A DNA stretch of 64,000 nucleotides from Gemmiger gallinarum (GCF_014982805.1 NZ_JADCKC010000002.1:620001-684000); one strand, 5' to 3'. Shown: positions 43,223 through 51,648, counted from the first letter of the stretch. Made by a program: numbers and translations. Notes: a model not told the origin generated them from the letters alone.

Positions 43223-44491
43223 TCAGCAGACAAATTCGCCGTCAAAGCCCTCCACCGGGGTGATGTCCCGGTAGTTGGGCTGGTTGGTGAGGAAATCCTC
43301 CGGGGCGATGAGAGCCAGGCGCACCTTCTCGATGTCCATCTCCCCCACGGTGCCGTCCTCCCGCACTTCGTCCCGGGTGACCATCCGGTTCTCGTACTTG
43401 ACCAGAAGGCCGTGGCTGCTCTGGGCCAGGATCTGCACCGCCTCGGAATGTCCGTTGCGCACATAGCCCATGGTCAGCTCGGCGGCGGTGCCGTCGGCAG
43501 GGTCCACCACCGCCCGGCAGGCGCCGTCCTCCCCGTACTGGTCCACGATGAGCTTGCCCTCCACCTGGGCGGATATGGTGGTCTGGTAGATCTCCCCGCA
43601 GCCGCCCCGGCCGAACTCCCATTCCAGAGGCATGCGGGTCTCGCTGCCGGTCCTCACATCCACCTGGACCAGGGTATCCCCCTGGGGGTCATACCAGTAG
43701 AGAGTGTCCTCCCCCAGATAGGGGTTGCTGATGACGCCGGAAGGATAGCTCACTTCCAGCAGGGTGCGGGCGGCGCCGGTGTCAATGTTGCAGGCGGTGT
43801 ATTTCAGGGTGCTGCGGCTGGTGCCGTCGGCCTGTTCCTCACTGCCGTAGCTGGGATAGAGGACTTCCCGGCCCAGGCAGCCCTCCACGTCGTAGGCGTT
43901 GAGACTGGTGAGAGGTTCGGGGTCGCCCCCCGCCAGGGGTACCCGGACGATGCTGCCCCCCGGCGCCACCACGCAGTAGAGCCAGGTGCTGTCCGCCAGG
44001 GTGGGGACGTTGTTGTCCGCCGTGCGGCAGAGGGTCTTTTCCACCGTGCCGTCCGGTTTGCAGAGGGTGAGGGTGTAGCTGTCCTCGTCCCCGGTGTTGG
44101 TGACAATGTGTTCCCCGTCGGGCAGTACCCAGGCCGACCCGCCCCAGATACCCCGCCAGGCGGGGCAGCTCTCGTCGCTGTGGGTGCAGTTGGGCTGGGC
44201 GCAGAGCACGGCGGCCCGGGCCTGGGCGTAGTCGATGTAGCCCATGAGCTCGGTGCGGTCCTCGCTGCCCCGGGTCATGTCCATGAGGGAGAGGTAGAAG
44301 CCGTCGTCGCTGCCGTGGGAGAGCATCTGCAGGGGGTCTGTGCTCTGGGCCATGTGGGCGTCGGAGGCGGACTCCTGTGTGGCGAGGGGGGAGGCGTCGT
44401 CCCCATCCCCCGCCGGGCCGCAGGCCGTCAGGGAGAGGGCGAGGAGGGCGGCCGCCGTCAGGGCTGTGCCGCGGAGAAGGTTCTTTTTCAT
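43223..44491 (-). CDS. Lipoprotein with Cys/His signature (paralogue 1)
   Basis: 422-residue lipoprotein, lipobox LTAC with Cys24, acidic/Ser linker, then a beta-rich domain with C-A-Q-P-N-C-T-H-S-D-E-S-C-P-A-W near residue 92 preceded by YIDYAQARAAVLC. It shares the second-half segments (EFGRGGCGEIYQTTISAQ; GTAAELTMGYVRNGHSEAV) with the next gene. The ATG at 44491 follows AAAGGTGG by 8 bases; an upstream ATG adds only four residues. A 17-bp element 75 bases upstream is identical to one in front of the second two-component system, suggesting co-regulation. Confidence 0.85.
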   Translation of the reverse strand: MKKNLLRGTALTAAALLALSLTACGPAGDGDDASPLATQESASDAHMAQSTDPLQMLSHGSDDGFYLSLMDMTRGSEDRTELMGYIDYAQARAAVLCAQPNCTHSDESCPAWRGIWGGSAWVLPDGEHIVTNTGDEDSYTLTLCKPDGTVEKTLCRTADNNVPTLADSTWLYCVVAPGGSIVRVPLAGGDPEPLTSLNAYDVEGCLGREVLYPSYGSEEQADGTSRSTLKYTACNIDTGAARTLLEVSYPSGVISNPYLGEDTLYWYDPQGDTLVQVDVRTGSETRMPLEWEFGRGGCGEIYQTTISAQVEGKLIVDQYGEDGACRAVVDPADGTAAELTMGYVRNGHSEAVQILAQSSHGLLVKYENRMVTRDEVREDGTVGEMDIEKVRLALIAPEDFLTNQPNYRDITPVEGFDGEFVC

Positions 44492-44565
44492 GGAACAAAC
44501 CACCTTTCCAGTTGAGAACGCCGTGATCTATCCGCGGCGGTATGGCTACAGCCTACCATGTCCCC

Positions 44566-44582
44566 TTGTCATTTTTGTTTCA
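44566..44582. promoter_or_regulatory. Shared 17-bp promoter element, copy 1
   Basis: TTGTCATTTTTGTTTCA, 75 bases before the first Cys/His lipoprotein start. An exact copy is at 47509-47525 before the second response regulator. Probably a regulator-binding or promoter motif. Confidence 0.6.
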
Positions 44583-44607
44583 CCGGTGCTGATCTTTACA
44601 ACTGTCC

Positions 44608-45360
44608 TCAGCTTTTGCCCTTGTCCATCCCCGAAAGGTTGGTCATGGTCAGGCGCAGGCCGGTCTCCTCCACCGCGCAGTAGAGGTAGACCTGGGCTTT
44701 GTCCGACCAGGAGGTAAGGCCGTTCTCCATGGCCTCATCCTGCCAGTCGTCCAGGGCGTCCAGGCCCAGGTCCTGCCGCCAGGCATCCAGCATGGCCGCC
44801 GGGTCGGCCTGGGGCAGCTGTCCCGACAGATTGAGGGACACCACGCCCCCGGTGGCCGTGTCCCACACGGCGGAGACAAAGCCGCAGTCCGGCCCGCTGC
44901 GCCCGGAGGTCCCCGCCCCGGCGGTGATCTGCACCCCCGCAAAGCTGCCGGTCTGCTGGGTCAGGAAGGAGGCGCCCTCCTCCCCCGCAGCGGCGGCATC
45001 CAGCACCGGCTGCACCGACTCGGTCATTTCCCGGGGAAGCACCCCTGCCTCCGCCAGATGGGCAAGGCACTGTTCCAGCTGAGGAAGCAGGGAGGCATCC
45101 CCCTCCTGCCAGCCGAAGTTGCCGGGCTGCAGCCGGGCGCGGTAGAGATCATACAGGATGGGGATGGCCCTTGCCTGTTCGTCGGGCAGGCCCGCCACAG
45201 CGGGACGGGGCAGGGGGCTTTCGGTCAGGGCGGCCTCCTGCCGGGCGCCCAGTACCCCGGGCAGCAGCAGGGAGGCCCCGCACAGCAGGACCACCCCCGC
45301 CGTGAGAATCCCCGCGGCGGCTTTTCCCCGGAAATGCTGCAAAAAGATTATGGCTCGCAT
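44608..45360 (-). CDS. Single-pass extracytoplasmic protein of a two-component operon, unknown family
   Basis: 250-residue protein with an N-terminal membrane helix (about 15-38) and a roughly 200-residue outward-facing domain. The C-terminal part (CGFVSAVWDTATGGVVSLNL; VYLYCAVEETGLRLTMTNL) is a mixed alpha/beta segment that I do not recognise. Its ATG lies 13 bases inside the end of the upstream kinase gene, so it is probably co-translated with the kinase and may modulate its sensing. It ends 25 bases before the 17-bp element that precedes the lipoproteins. Confidence 0.8.
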   Translation of the reverse strand: MRAIIFLQHFRGKAAAGILTAGVVLLCGASLLLPGVLGARQEAALTESPLPRPAVAGLPDEQARAIPILYDLYRARLQPGNFGWQEGDASLLPQLEQCLAHLAEAGVLPREMTESVQPVLDAAAAGEEGASFLTQQTGSFAGVQITAGAGTSGRSGPDCGFVSAVWDTATGGVVSLNLSGQLPQADPAAMLDAWRQDLGLDALDDWQDEAMENGLTSWSDKAQVYLYCAVEETGLRLTMTNLSGMDKGKS

Positions 45361-46793
45361 GGGGCAGCCTCCTCTCCGTCCTTCAGGTCGATGGTGACGC
45401 AGGTGCCCGCGCCCGGGGTGCTCTCAATGGCAAGTTTGCTGCCGTGGGCGGCAGCGATGGCCGCACACAGGCTGAGCCCCAGCCCGCTGCCGCCCCGGGC
45501 CCGGGTGCGGCTCTTGTCCGCCATGTAAAAGGCCTCGGTGACGTGGGGCAGGTCCTCCGGCGGGATGCCCCGGCCGTTGTCCTGCACGCTCAGCCGCCAG
45601 CCGGTCCCCTGCCGCTCACAGCACAGGGTGATGGTGCCCCCGGGGGCGGTGGCCGCTGCGGCGTTGAGGATGAGGTTGCGCACCAGGTCGGCCAGCAGCG
45701 CCCGGTTGCCCAGCACCTTTGCCCCGGGGGGACAGTGGCTTTCCAGCCGGACACCTCCCAGGTCGGGCAGGCTGCGCAGGGCATCCCCGAAGATGCCCGC
45801 CACGCTCTCGGGCTGGAGGATGGGGGGCGGGCCCTCCTCCACCCCCATGAGGGTGAGCAGTTCCCGGCTGAGATGTTCCAGCCGGGCGGACTCGTGATAA
45901 ATGTAGTCGGCGGCCAGCTGGCGCACATCGGCAGGCTGTTCCCCGCTGCGCAGCAGGTCGGCATAGCCCAGAATGGCGGTCATGGGGGTCTTGAGCTCGT
46001 GGGTGAAGGCCGCCACAAAGCGGGTGCGGCTCTCATTCTGGCGGCGGAGGGCCTCCATGTGGCTCTCCACCGCCCCCGCCATGGTGTTGAAGCCCTGGGC
46101 CAGACGGGCGAACTCTCCCCCGCCCGACACTGCCACCCTCCGGTCATACTGCCCCGCCCCGATGTCCCGGCTGGCGGCTTCCAGCTGACGCAGAGGGCGG
46201 GTCAGGGCCCAGGCCAGCAGCGCCGCCGCCGTGAGGGCCAGCACCAGCGCCACGCACTCCACCGCCAGATACTGCCGCAGCTGACGGCCATGCTCGGTGA
46301 ACTCCCGGGTGACATCGTAGCCCCCCACCAGATAAAGACCCTTCTCCGCCCCCTGCTCCATCTGCCCCACACGCTGCAGGGGGGAGGCCAGCAGCAGATA
46401 GCGGGCGGTTTTTGTCCCGCAGTAAAGCATGCCCCCGGTGCCCGCCTGCACCGCCTCCCACTGGTCGGCAAAGGTGACCTGGGCGGGCATGTCCGACCAG
46501 ACCACCACCCCCTCCCCCGTGAGGACGGCAAAGCGGTAGCCCTCGCCGCCCCCCGACAGTTGCAGGGTGCCGGCGTAGTCCTCCACCGCGTCGGCGGCAC
46601 CGGCCAGGGAGGTGCTGTCCGCCAGCAGGTCCTCCACGGCGTAGCGCTCCCGCATGTGGGCCACGGCGGCATCGGAGGCAGCGGCGTCCAGAGCGGCGGA
46701 AAAGTTCTGCCCGATGGTCCAGGCCCCGCCCGCCGACAGGGTCACGCAGAGCAGCAGGGCCACCGCCAGGGTGAGCTTGTGTGCAAAGTTCAT
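45348..46793 (-). CDS. OmpR-class sensor histidine kinase
   Basis: 481-residue kinase paralogous to that at 39537-40943. Helices at about 7-27 and 170-195 flank an extracytoplasmic sensor. HAMP is followed by HisKA (AAFTHELKTPMTAILGY), and the ATPase has NLILNAAAA, DNGRGIP and GGSGLGLSL. The start at 46793 is fixed by the ATGA overlap with the regulator gene and GGAGGGGGA upstream. The much longer ORF upstream is an artefact of GC content. Confidence 0.94.
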   Translation of the reverse strand: MNFAHKLTLAVALLLCVTLSAGGAWTIGQNFSAALDAAASDAAVAHMRERYAVEDLLADSTSLAGAADAVEDYAGTLQLSGGGEGYRFAVLTGEGVVVWSDMPAQVTFADQWEAVQAGTGGMLYCGTKTARYLLLASPLQRVGQMEQGAEKGLYLVGGYDVTREFTEHGRQLRQYLAVECVALVLALTAAALLAWALTRPLRQLEAASRDIGAGQYDRRVAVSGGGEFARLAQGFNTMAGAVESHMEALRRQNESRTRFVAAFTHELKTPMTAILGYADLLRSGEQPADVRQLAADYIYHESARLEHLSRELLTLMGVEEGPPPILQPESVAGIFGDALRSLPDLGGVRLESHCPPGAKVLGNRALLADLVRNLILNAAAATAPGGTITLCCERQGTGWRLSVQDNGRGIPPEDLPHVTEAFYMADKSRTRARGGSGLGLSLCAAIAAAHGSKLAIESTPGAGTCVTIDLKDGEEAAPCEP

Positions 46794-47449
46794 GTTTCCC
46801 CCTCCAACAGATACCCTACCCCGGACACGGTGCGGATCTTGTCCCCCCAGCCCAGCTTTTTGCGCAGGCGGGAGATGTACAGATCCAGCGCCCGGGGCCC
46901 CGTGTCGCTGTCCAGCCCCCATACCCGCTCCAGCAGCACGCTGCGGTAGAGGGCAATGCCCCGGCTCTGCACCAGCACCATGAGCAGGTCGTACTCCTTG
47001 GGGGTGAGGTCCACCGGCTGCCCGGCCCGGGTCACCCCCCGGGCAGCCGGGTCGATGGCCACATCCCACAGCCGGATGCTGGCGCTGCGGCGGCCGGTGT
47101 GGCGCATGAGGCCGTCCACCCGGGCCAGCAGCTCCTCGGGGGCGAAGGGTTTGACGATGTAGTCGTAGGCCCCCAGGCGCAGACCCTTGACCCGGTCCTC
47201 CACACTGGCCCGGGCGCTGAGAAAGATCACCGGTGTGCCGGTGGGGGCGATGTATTCCATCAGGCCGAAGCCGTCGATGCCGGGAAGCATGACATCCAGC
47301 AGGATCAGGTCGAACTTCCGGCTTAGGATCAGGTCGGCGGCCTGCTCGCCGCTGTGGGCCTGGACGCAGGTATACTGCATGCGGCGCAGGGTCAGGTCGA
47401 TGAGGTCGGCGATGGGGCGCTCGTCCTCCACAATGAGCACAGGGTACAT
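46790..47449 (-). CDS. OmpR/PhoB-family response regulator
   Basis: 219-residue regulator: VLIVEDERPI, phospho-Asp in LILLDVMLPGIDG, LSARASVEDR and DYIVKPFAPEE, then the winged helix (VDLTPKEYDLLMVL; RALDLYISRLRKKLGW). The start at 47449 follows AAAGGAG by 8 bases and gives the usual length; the longer frame would begin in the promoter. It is first in an operon with kinase, extracytoplasmic protein and, probably, the two lipoproteins. It is clearly related to the regulator at 40940-41605, so the two systems arose by duplication. Confidence 0.94.
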   Translation of the reverse strand: MYPVLIVEDERPIADLIDLTLRRMQYTCVQAHSGEQAADLILSRKFDLILLDVMLPGIDGFGLMEYIAPTGTPVIFLSARASVEDRVKGLRLGAYDYIVKPFAPEELLARVDGLMRHTGRRSASIRLWDVAIDPAARGVTRAGQPVDLTPKEYDLLMVLVQSRGIALYRSVLLERVWGLDSDTGPRALDLYISRLRKKLGWGDKIRTVSGVGYLLEGET

Positions 47450-47508
47450 GGGCAGGGCTCCTTTCGGCAGGGTTTCCGGGACAGATACTTCTATGGTAAT
47501 GCCTGCCG

Positions 47509-47525
47509 TTGTCATTTTTGTTTCA
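47509..47525. promoter_or_regulatory. Shared 17-bp promoter element, copy 2
   Basis: Exact copy of the element at 44566-44582, here 60 bases upstream of the second response regulator. The exact match at 17 of 17 positions, in the same orientation relative to the downstream gene, is unlikely by chance. Confidence 0.6.
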
Positions 47526-47648
47526 AAGAAGGGCTTTTCAGCCGGTCAGCAATATCGTACAATATTTTTATCCCCCACGCCACCGCGGGGGTTCGGAACG
47601 GAAAAATTTTACTTTTCCGCCGTCCCCCGCCGGAACCTGCCGGGGCGG

Positions 47649-47676
47649 AAGTTTTCCACAGCTCTGTGGAAAACTT
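47649..47676. repeat. TTTTCCACA hairpin, copy 1
   Basis: Arms AAGTTTTCCACA and TGTGGAAAACTT with loop GCTC, in the gap between the two-component promoter and the small plus-strand gene. First of four related intergenic hairpins. Confidence 0.7.
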
Positions 47677-47742
47677 TATCCTCTGTCCGCCGTCGTTGTC
47701 CGAACTTCCGGCCCTTTGGGATTTTTCAGGGAGGTAGCACCC

Positions 47743-47994
47743 ATGGGCATTGTTTCCCGCTTCTTTTCCCGCCCGTCCCGCCGGGAGGCGGAGGTCCTCT
47801 CCCCGCCGGAGGGGCTTTCCGCCGCCGATCTGCGCATTGAGAAGAGCATCTGCACCGGGGAGGCCGTCATCGGTTTTTACCACGCGCCCACCGGGCGGCT
47901 GCTGCAGGCGGTGGCCGTGCGCTGCCCCGACGATGTCCGGGCCTACTGCCGCAGCTACGGCTTTGACCCGCCGGAAAATCTGCCCCGGGTGTAG
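47743..47994 (+). CDS. Small hypothetical protein
   Basis: 83-residue protein beginning MGIVSRFFSRPSRREAEVLS, with a basic N-terminus and the C-terminal segment AVRCPDDVRAYCRSYGFDPP. No signal peptide, helix or known motif is seen. GGGAGGT is 8 bases upstream, which supports translation and fixes the start well inside a longer open frame. Followed by a promoter and the zinc-ribbon membrane protein gene. Function unknown. Confidence 0.6.
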   Translation: MGIVSRFFSRPSRREAEVLSPPEGLSAADLRIEKSICTGEAVIGFYHAPTGRLLQAVAVRCPDDVRAYCRSYGFDPPENLPRV

Positions 47995-48070
47995 CGGTTT
48001 CCTGCCCGGGGGGTCTGCCTGCAAGCCACAAAAAATCAGAAATTATTTGCAGTTGCGCTTTCTTTTCCTG

Positions 48071-48099
48071 TTGTGTTTGCATACAATATGGGGTATTAT
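48071..48099 (+). promoter_or_regulatory. Promoter of the zinc-ribbon membrane protein gene
   Basis: TTGTGT (48071-48076) and TATTAT (48094-48099), 17-base spacer, 45 bases before the ATG. Confidence 0.65.
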
Positions 48100-48143
48100 A
48101 GTAGAAACATGCATTTTATCTGCATTTTTAGGAGGAATCTGTT

Positions 48144-48674
48144 ATGAAACGTTGTACGTCCTGCGGCGCACCCAATCCGGATTCTGCCGGATTCTGCACT
48201 TCCTGTGGTGCCCGACTGCCCGCATCCCCCAACCCCGGCGGCGGAGCCTACCAGGGCCGCGGCTCTCAGCAGGGATACAGCAATCCCCAGGGTTACGGCC
48301 CTCGTCAGGGCGGCTATGCGCCCAACTATGGCCCTTCCTACGGATACATGATCCAGCCCCGCAGCATCGTGCTGGCCATCGTGCTGTCCATCCTCACCTG
48401 CGGCCTTTACGCCATCTACTGGATCATCAAGCTCACCGATGAGATCAATACCCTCTCCGGCAATCCCAATGCCACCAGCGGCGGCATGGTCATTCTGTTC
48501 AACATCATCACCTGCGGCATCTACGGCCTGTACTGGGCTTACAAGATGGGCCAGAACTGCAGCATGCTCAACGGGGATACCAGCGGCGGCGCCCTCAACC
48601 TGATCCTGGCCATCTTCGGCCTGCAGATCATCAACATGGCCCTGTTCCAGGATACCATCAACCGCCACGTCTGA
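48144..48674 (+). CDS. Zinc-ribbon DUF4234-type membrane protein
   Basis: 176-residue protein: N-terminal zinc ribbon with C4-x2-C7 and C18-x2-C21, a Gly/Tyr/Gln-rich flexible region (about 30-72), then hydrophobic segments with ILTCGLYAIYWIIKLTDEIN and a second, similar IITCGIYGLYWAYKMGQ. This duplicated ITCGxYxxYW motif is typical of DUF4234. Cytoplasmic zinc ribbon plus membrane domain; role unknown. TTAGGAGGAA lies 7 bases before the ATG and a good sigma-A promoter is just upstream. It is followed by a terminator. Confidence 0.85.
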   Translation: MKRCTSCGAPNPDSAGFCTSCGARLPASPNPGGGAYQGRGSQQGYSNPQGYGPRQGGYAPNYGPSYGYMIQPRSIVLAIVLSILTCGLYAIYWIIKLTDEINTLSGNPNATSGGMVILFNIITCGIYGLYWAYKMGQNCSMLNGDTSGGALNLILAIFGLQIINMALFQDTINRHV

Positions 48675-48764
48675 TGCCCCCGTCCTGACCCGGCGCTGTC
48701 CCTGCGGAAACGGCGCCGCCTCCCCGGGAGCCTCTGCGGAAGGCTTGCCACAGACAGTTTTTTC

Positions 48765-48804
48765 AGCGGTCCCTCGCCTTTGCGGCGCGGGGACCGCTTT
48801 TTTT
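48765..48804 (+). terminator. Terminator after the zinc-ribbon protein gene
   Basis: Arms AGCGGTCCC and GGGACCGCT around a CGC/GCG inner stem, then a seven-T run. It lies within the 451-base gap 48675-49125; the rest is GC-rich and then AT-rich leader, with no credible gene. Confidence 0.82.
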
Positions 48805-48965
48805 GCCGCCGGCTCCCCGTCTTTCCGGACAAAGGGGAAGCTCCGCCCCGGCCTCCCTTTGCCGTGTTCCCCGTCCCGTACCCGCAATTTTTGCGCTGTT
48901 CCTGGAGGTATTGTAAAATTTCGTTCCGCTGTACGGACTTTTTGAGCCTTTGACGGCTTACCCTC

Positions 48966-48993
48966 TGTACATTTTTTGTATTTGTGTTATGAT
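48966..48993 (+). promoter_or_regulatory. Promoter and long leader of the ktrB gene
   Basis: TGTACA (48966-48971) and TATGAT (48988-48993) with a 16-base spacer. The resulting leader would be about 125 bases, with a small hairpin CCCGGAC/GTCCGGG at 48997-49017. I looked for a ydaO c-di-AMP riboswitch, known upstream of some ktr genes, but could not recognise its conserved core. Confidence 0.5.
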
Positions 48994-49125
48994 AGACCCG
49001 GACGGTCGCTGTCCGGGCGTTGTTTGCGGCGCTTTGGAGAGACTGCCCGCCTTTTTCTTTTCGCTGCGACTACGCCGGTGCGGCGTGCCCCTGCCCGCCG
49101 TACCGGAACGAACCAAAAGAGGATT

Positions 49126-50433
49126 ATGAGTACACTGATTGAAGCTGTCAAGCGGCAGCCCCCCGGGCGCATCATCGCCATGGGCTTTGCCGCGGTCATC
49201 CTGCTGGGCTCGGCCCTGCTGATGCTGCCCTGCAGCGTCAAGGACGGCGTTACCCTGCGCTATATCGACGCACTGTACACCTCCACCAGCGCCGTCTGCG
49301 TCACCGGCCTCATTGCCGTGGATGCGGGCGACACCTTTACTCCCCTGGGCCAGACCATTCTTGCCCTGCTCATCCAGGTGGGCGGTCTGGGCGTCACATC
49401 GGTGGGCGCAGGCATTATCATCGCCATGGGCAAGCGCATCGACCTGAAGGGCCGCACCCTGATCCGCGAGGCCTCCAACGTCGATTCCAGCAGCGGCCTG
49501 GTCCGGCTGGTCAAGGCCATCCTTTTGACCACCCTGATCTTTGAGCTGGCCGGCGCGGCGCTCAGCTTTCTCGTCTTTGTGCAGGACTACCCGCCCGTCC
49601 GGGCGCTGGGCATCAGCCTGTTCCACTCCATCGCCGCCTTCAACAACTCCGGCTTTGACATCCTGGGCAACTTCCAGAACCTGATCCCCTACCGGGACGA
49701 TTTGCTGCTCAACCTGGTCACCTGCGGGCTGATCTTTTTTGGCGGCATCGGTTTCCTGGTCATCCGGGAAGTATGGCAGAAACGCTTTTGCTGGCGCAAG
49801 CTGTCGATGCATTCCCGCGTGGTCATCTCGGTCAGCGTTGTGCTGATCGTGGTGGGCGCGCTGCTGATCAAGCTGACCGAGGATGTGACCTGGCTGGGCG
49901 CTTTCTTCCACAGCGTGTCGGCCCGTACCGCCGGTTTCTCGACCTATCCGCTGGGAGAGTTCAACGACACCGGCCTGCTGGTGCTGGCGGTGCTGATGTT
50001 CATCGGCGCTTCGCCGGGATCGACCGGCGGCGGCATCAAGACCAGCACCTTCTTTGCGCTGATCCAGGGCATCAAGTCCGCCGCCACCAACAAGAGCGAG
50101 AAGGCGTTCCGCTTTGCGGTGCCCAGGGATGCGTTCCGCAAAGCGTCGGTCATCACGCTGCTGGCGCTGTGCGTCGTCATTGTGGGCACCTACCTGATGC
50201 TGATCTTTGACCCGCAGGTCACCTCGATGCAGGCGCTGTTCGAGGTCGTCAGCGCCTTTGGCACCGTCGGTCTGTCCACCGGCATCACCGCCGGTTTGTC
50301 CGACGCCAGCAAGCTGCTTTCCATCCTGATCATGTATATCGGCCGCCTGGGTCCCCTGACCATCGCCTCGATGTGGTATTTCAGCCATGGCGAGCGCACC
50401 CGTTTCCCTGACGGCAACCTGGCCATCGGCTGA
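49126..50433 (+). CDS. ktrB: Potassium uptake channel subunit KtrB/TrkH
   Basis: 435-residue K+ transporter of the TrkH/KtrB family, with four M1-P-M2-like repeats whose filter loops are visible: TSTSAVCVTGL, AAFNNSGFDILGN, SARTAGFSTYP and SAFGTVGLSTGIT, each with the filter Gly. GSTGGGIKTST is the conserved cytoplasmic loop. The length (shorter than E. coli TrkH, about 480) and the adjacent single-RCK-size partner indicate the Ktr type. The start at 49126 follows AGAGGATT by a short gap; the longer frame lacks a ribosome site and starts near the promoter. Confidence 0.94.
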   Translation: MSTLIEAVKRQPPGRIIAMGFAAVILLGSALLMLPCSVKDGVTLRYIDALYTSTSAVCVTGLIAVDAGDTFTPLGQTILALLIQVGGLGVTSVGAGIIIAMGKRIDLKGRTLIREASNVDSSSGLVRLVKAILLTTLIFELAGAALSFLVFVQDYPPVRALGISLFHSIAAFNNSGFDILGNFQNLIPYRDDLLLNLVTCGLIFFGGIGFLVIREVWQKRFCWRKLSMHSRVVISVSVVLIVVGALLIKLTEDVTWLGAFFHSVSARTAGFSTYPLGEFNDTGLLVLAVLMFIGASPGSTGGGIKTSTFFALIQGIKSAATNKSEKAFRFAVPRDAFRKASVITLLALCVVIVGTYLMLIFDPQVTSMQALFEVVSAFGTVGLSTGITAGLSDASKLLSILIMYIGRLGPLTIASMWYFSHGERTRFPDGNLAIG

Positions 50434-50631
50434 TTTCCATAAGGAATTCGGAGTTGGGAATTTTGGCGGTCCGCGCACTGCGTGCGCTCAAAATGGCGTA
50501 AACTTCAGCAGCCGCCCCCTTTTTTAGGCGGCCGCAGGCCGCCGGGTTACCTGAATTTCTCATTTCTCATTCCTAATTTTCAAAAACGCTTCGCCCCATT
50601 CGCCTGTATTTTGGACTGGAGGTCCCCTGTT

Positions 50632-51312
50632 ATGTTCCACAAACGCAAGAAAGAAAAACTCTCCTACGGTATCGTCGGCCTGGGCCGGTTCGGCTATGCG
50701 CTGGCGGTGGATCTGGCCCAGTCGGGGGCCGACATCATGGTCATTGACCGGGACGAGGAAAAGGTCCGCGAGCTGCGCGAGTATACCGAGAACGCCCTGG
50801 TGGTGAACACCCTGGACAAAAAAAGCCTGATGGAGACCGGCATCCAGAACTGCGACGTCGGCATCGTCTGCATCGGCGAGCATATGGAAAGCTCCATCCT
50901 GACCACGCTGAACCTGGTCAGCCTGGGCGTGCCCCAGGTGATCGCCAAGGCCACCAGCGCCGAGCATGGCGAGATCCTGGCCAAGCTGGGCGCCGAGGTC
51001 GTCTACCCCGAGCGGGACATGGCCCTGCGCCTGGCCAACCGTCTGGAGACCACCCGCGTGCTGGACTTCATCCAGCTGAGTGAGAGCATCAACATCTCCA
51101 AGCTCATCGTGCCGGACAAGTTCGTGGGCAAGACCATTCTGGAGCTGGACATCCGCGCCAAGTTCGGCCTCAACGTCATCGCGGTGGAGAGCGGCGGCAA
51201 AGTCACCGACAACATCCGCCCCGACTACTGCTTCCAGCCCAACGACGTGATGATCGTCTCCGGCAGCCGGGACGCCCTGCTGCGTCTGGATGAGTGGGAC
51301 GAAAACAACTGA
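50632..51312 (+). CDS. ktrA: Ktr/Trk potassium uptake regulatory subunit KtrA
   Basis: 226-residue cytoplasmic gating ring subunit. RCK-N Rossmann domain: YGIVGLGRFGYALAVDLA with GLGRFG at about residues 16-21 and the nucleotide-binding acid in MVIDRDE. RCK-C domain from about 140 (KLIVPDKFVGKTILELDIR). This is a single RCK unit, as in KtrA, not the doubled TrkA of enterobacteria. It is the cognate partner of KtrB upstream (198 bases away). RCK_C may bind a regulatory nucleotide. The start at 50632 follows TGGAGGT by 9 bases. Confidence 0.94.
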   Translation: MFHKRKKEKLSYGIVGLGRFGYALAVDLAQSGADIMVIDRDEEKVRELREYTENALVVNTLDKKSLMETGIQNCDVGIVCIGEHMESSILTTLNLVSLGVPQVIAKATSAEHGEILAKLGAEVVYPERDMALRLANRLETTRVLDFIQLSESINISKLIVPDKFVGKTILELDIRAKFGLNVIAVESGGKVTDNIRPDYCFQPNDVMIVSGSRDALLRLDEWDENN

Positions 51313-51517
51313 TACGGGAATTTTCCCCGGTCTTTTACCACGTCGTCCCCCTCTCCCCTTTGCCCATTGAGCCGGTCGCTTTGCGCCTCGCTGCCCACAG
51401 GGTTTGGGACGGGGCGCCTGCCTCCCCCCTTCGATGGAGCGGGCCGGGAGAGTTTTCAACATTTTCTCTGAATTTGTGGAAAGTCCGGCCGCCTTTCCGT
51501 GCACTTTCTGATAAACG

Positions 51518-51569
51518 CCCCGGGCGGTCCCTGGTAGCTGTACCATGGGACTGCCCGGGGTTTTGTTTT
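51518..51569 (+). terminator. Terminator after ktrA
   Basis: Arms CCCCGGGCGGTCCC and GGGACTGCCCGGGG (one mismatch), followed by TTTTGTTTT. It lies about 205 bases after the ktrA stop in the 482-base gap 51313-51794, where no gene is seen. Confidence 0.8.
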
Positions 51570-51618
51570 GCCCTTTTAGGGGCCGGACCCGTCCCCCGGA
51601 CAGACTGCCTTTGCCGGT

Positions 51619-51648
51619 ATCTTTTTCAACAGTTTTGTTGAAAAAGAT
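51619..51648. repeat. Perfect AT-rich palindrome
   Basis: 13-bp arms ATCTTTTTCAACA and TGTTGAAAAAGAT around GTTT, in the same gap. It could be a weak bidirectional terminator or a protein-binding palindrome. Confidence 0.5.

Noticed and set aside
48745-48945. Short plus-strand ORF after the zinc-ribbon gene
   Set aside because: Overlaps a strong terminator; no ribosome site and no recognisable features.
48994-49125. Possible ydaO (c-di-AMP) riboswitch before ktrB
   Set aside because: The leader is long and ktr genes are known targets of this riboswitch, but the conserved core could not be recognised. An Infernal search with the ydaO model would decide.
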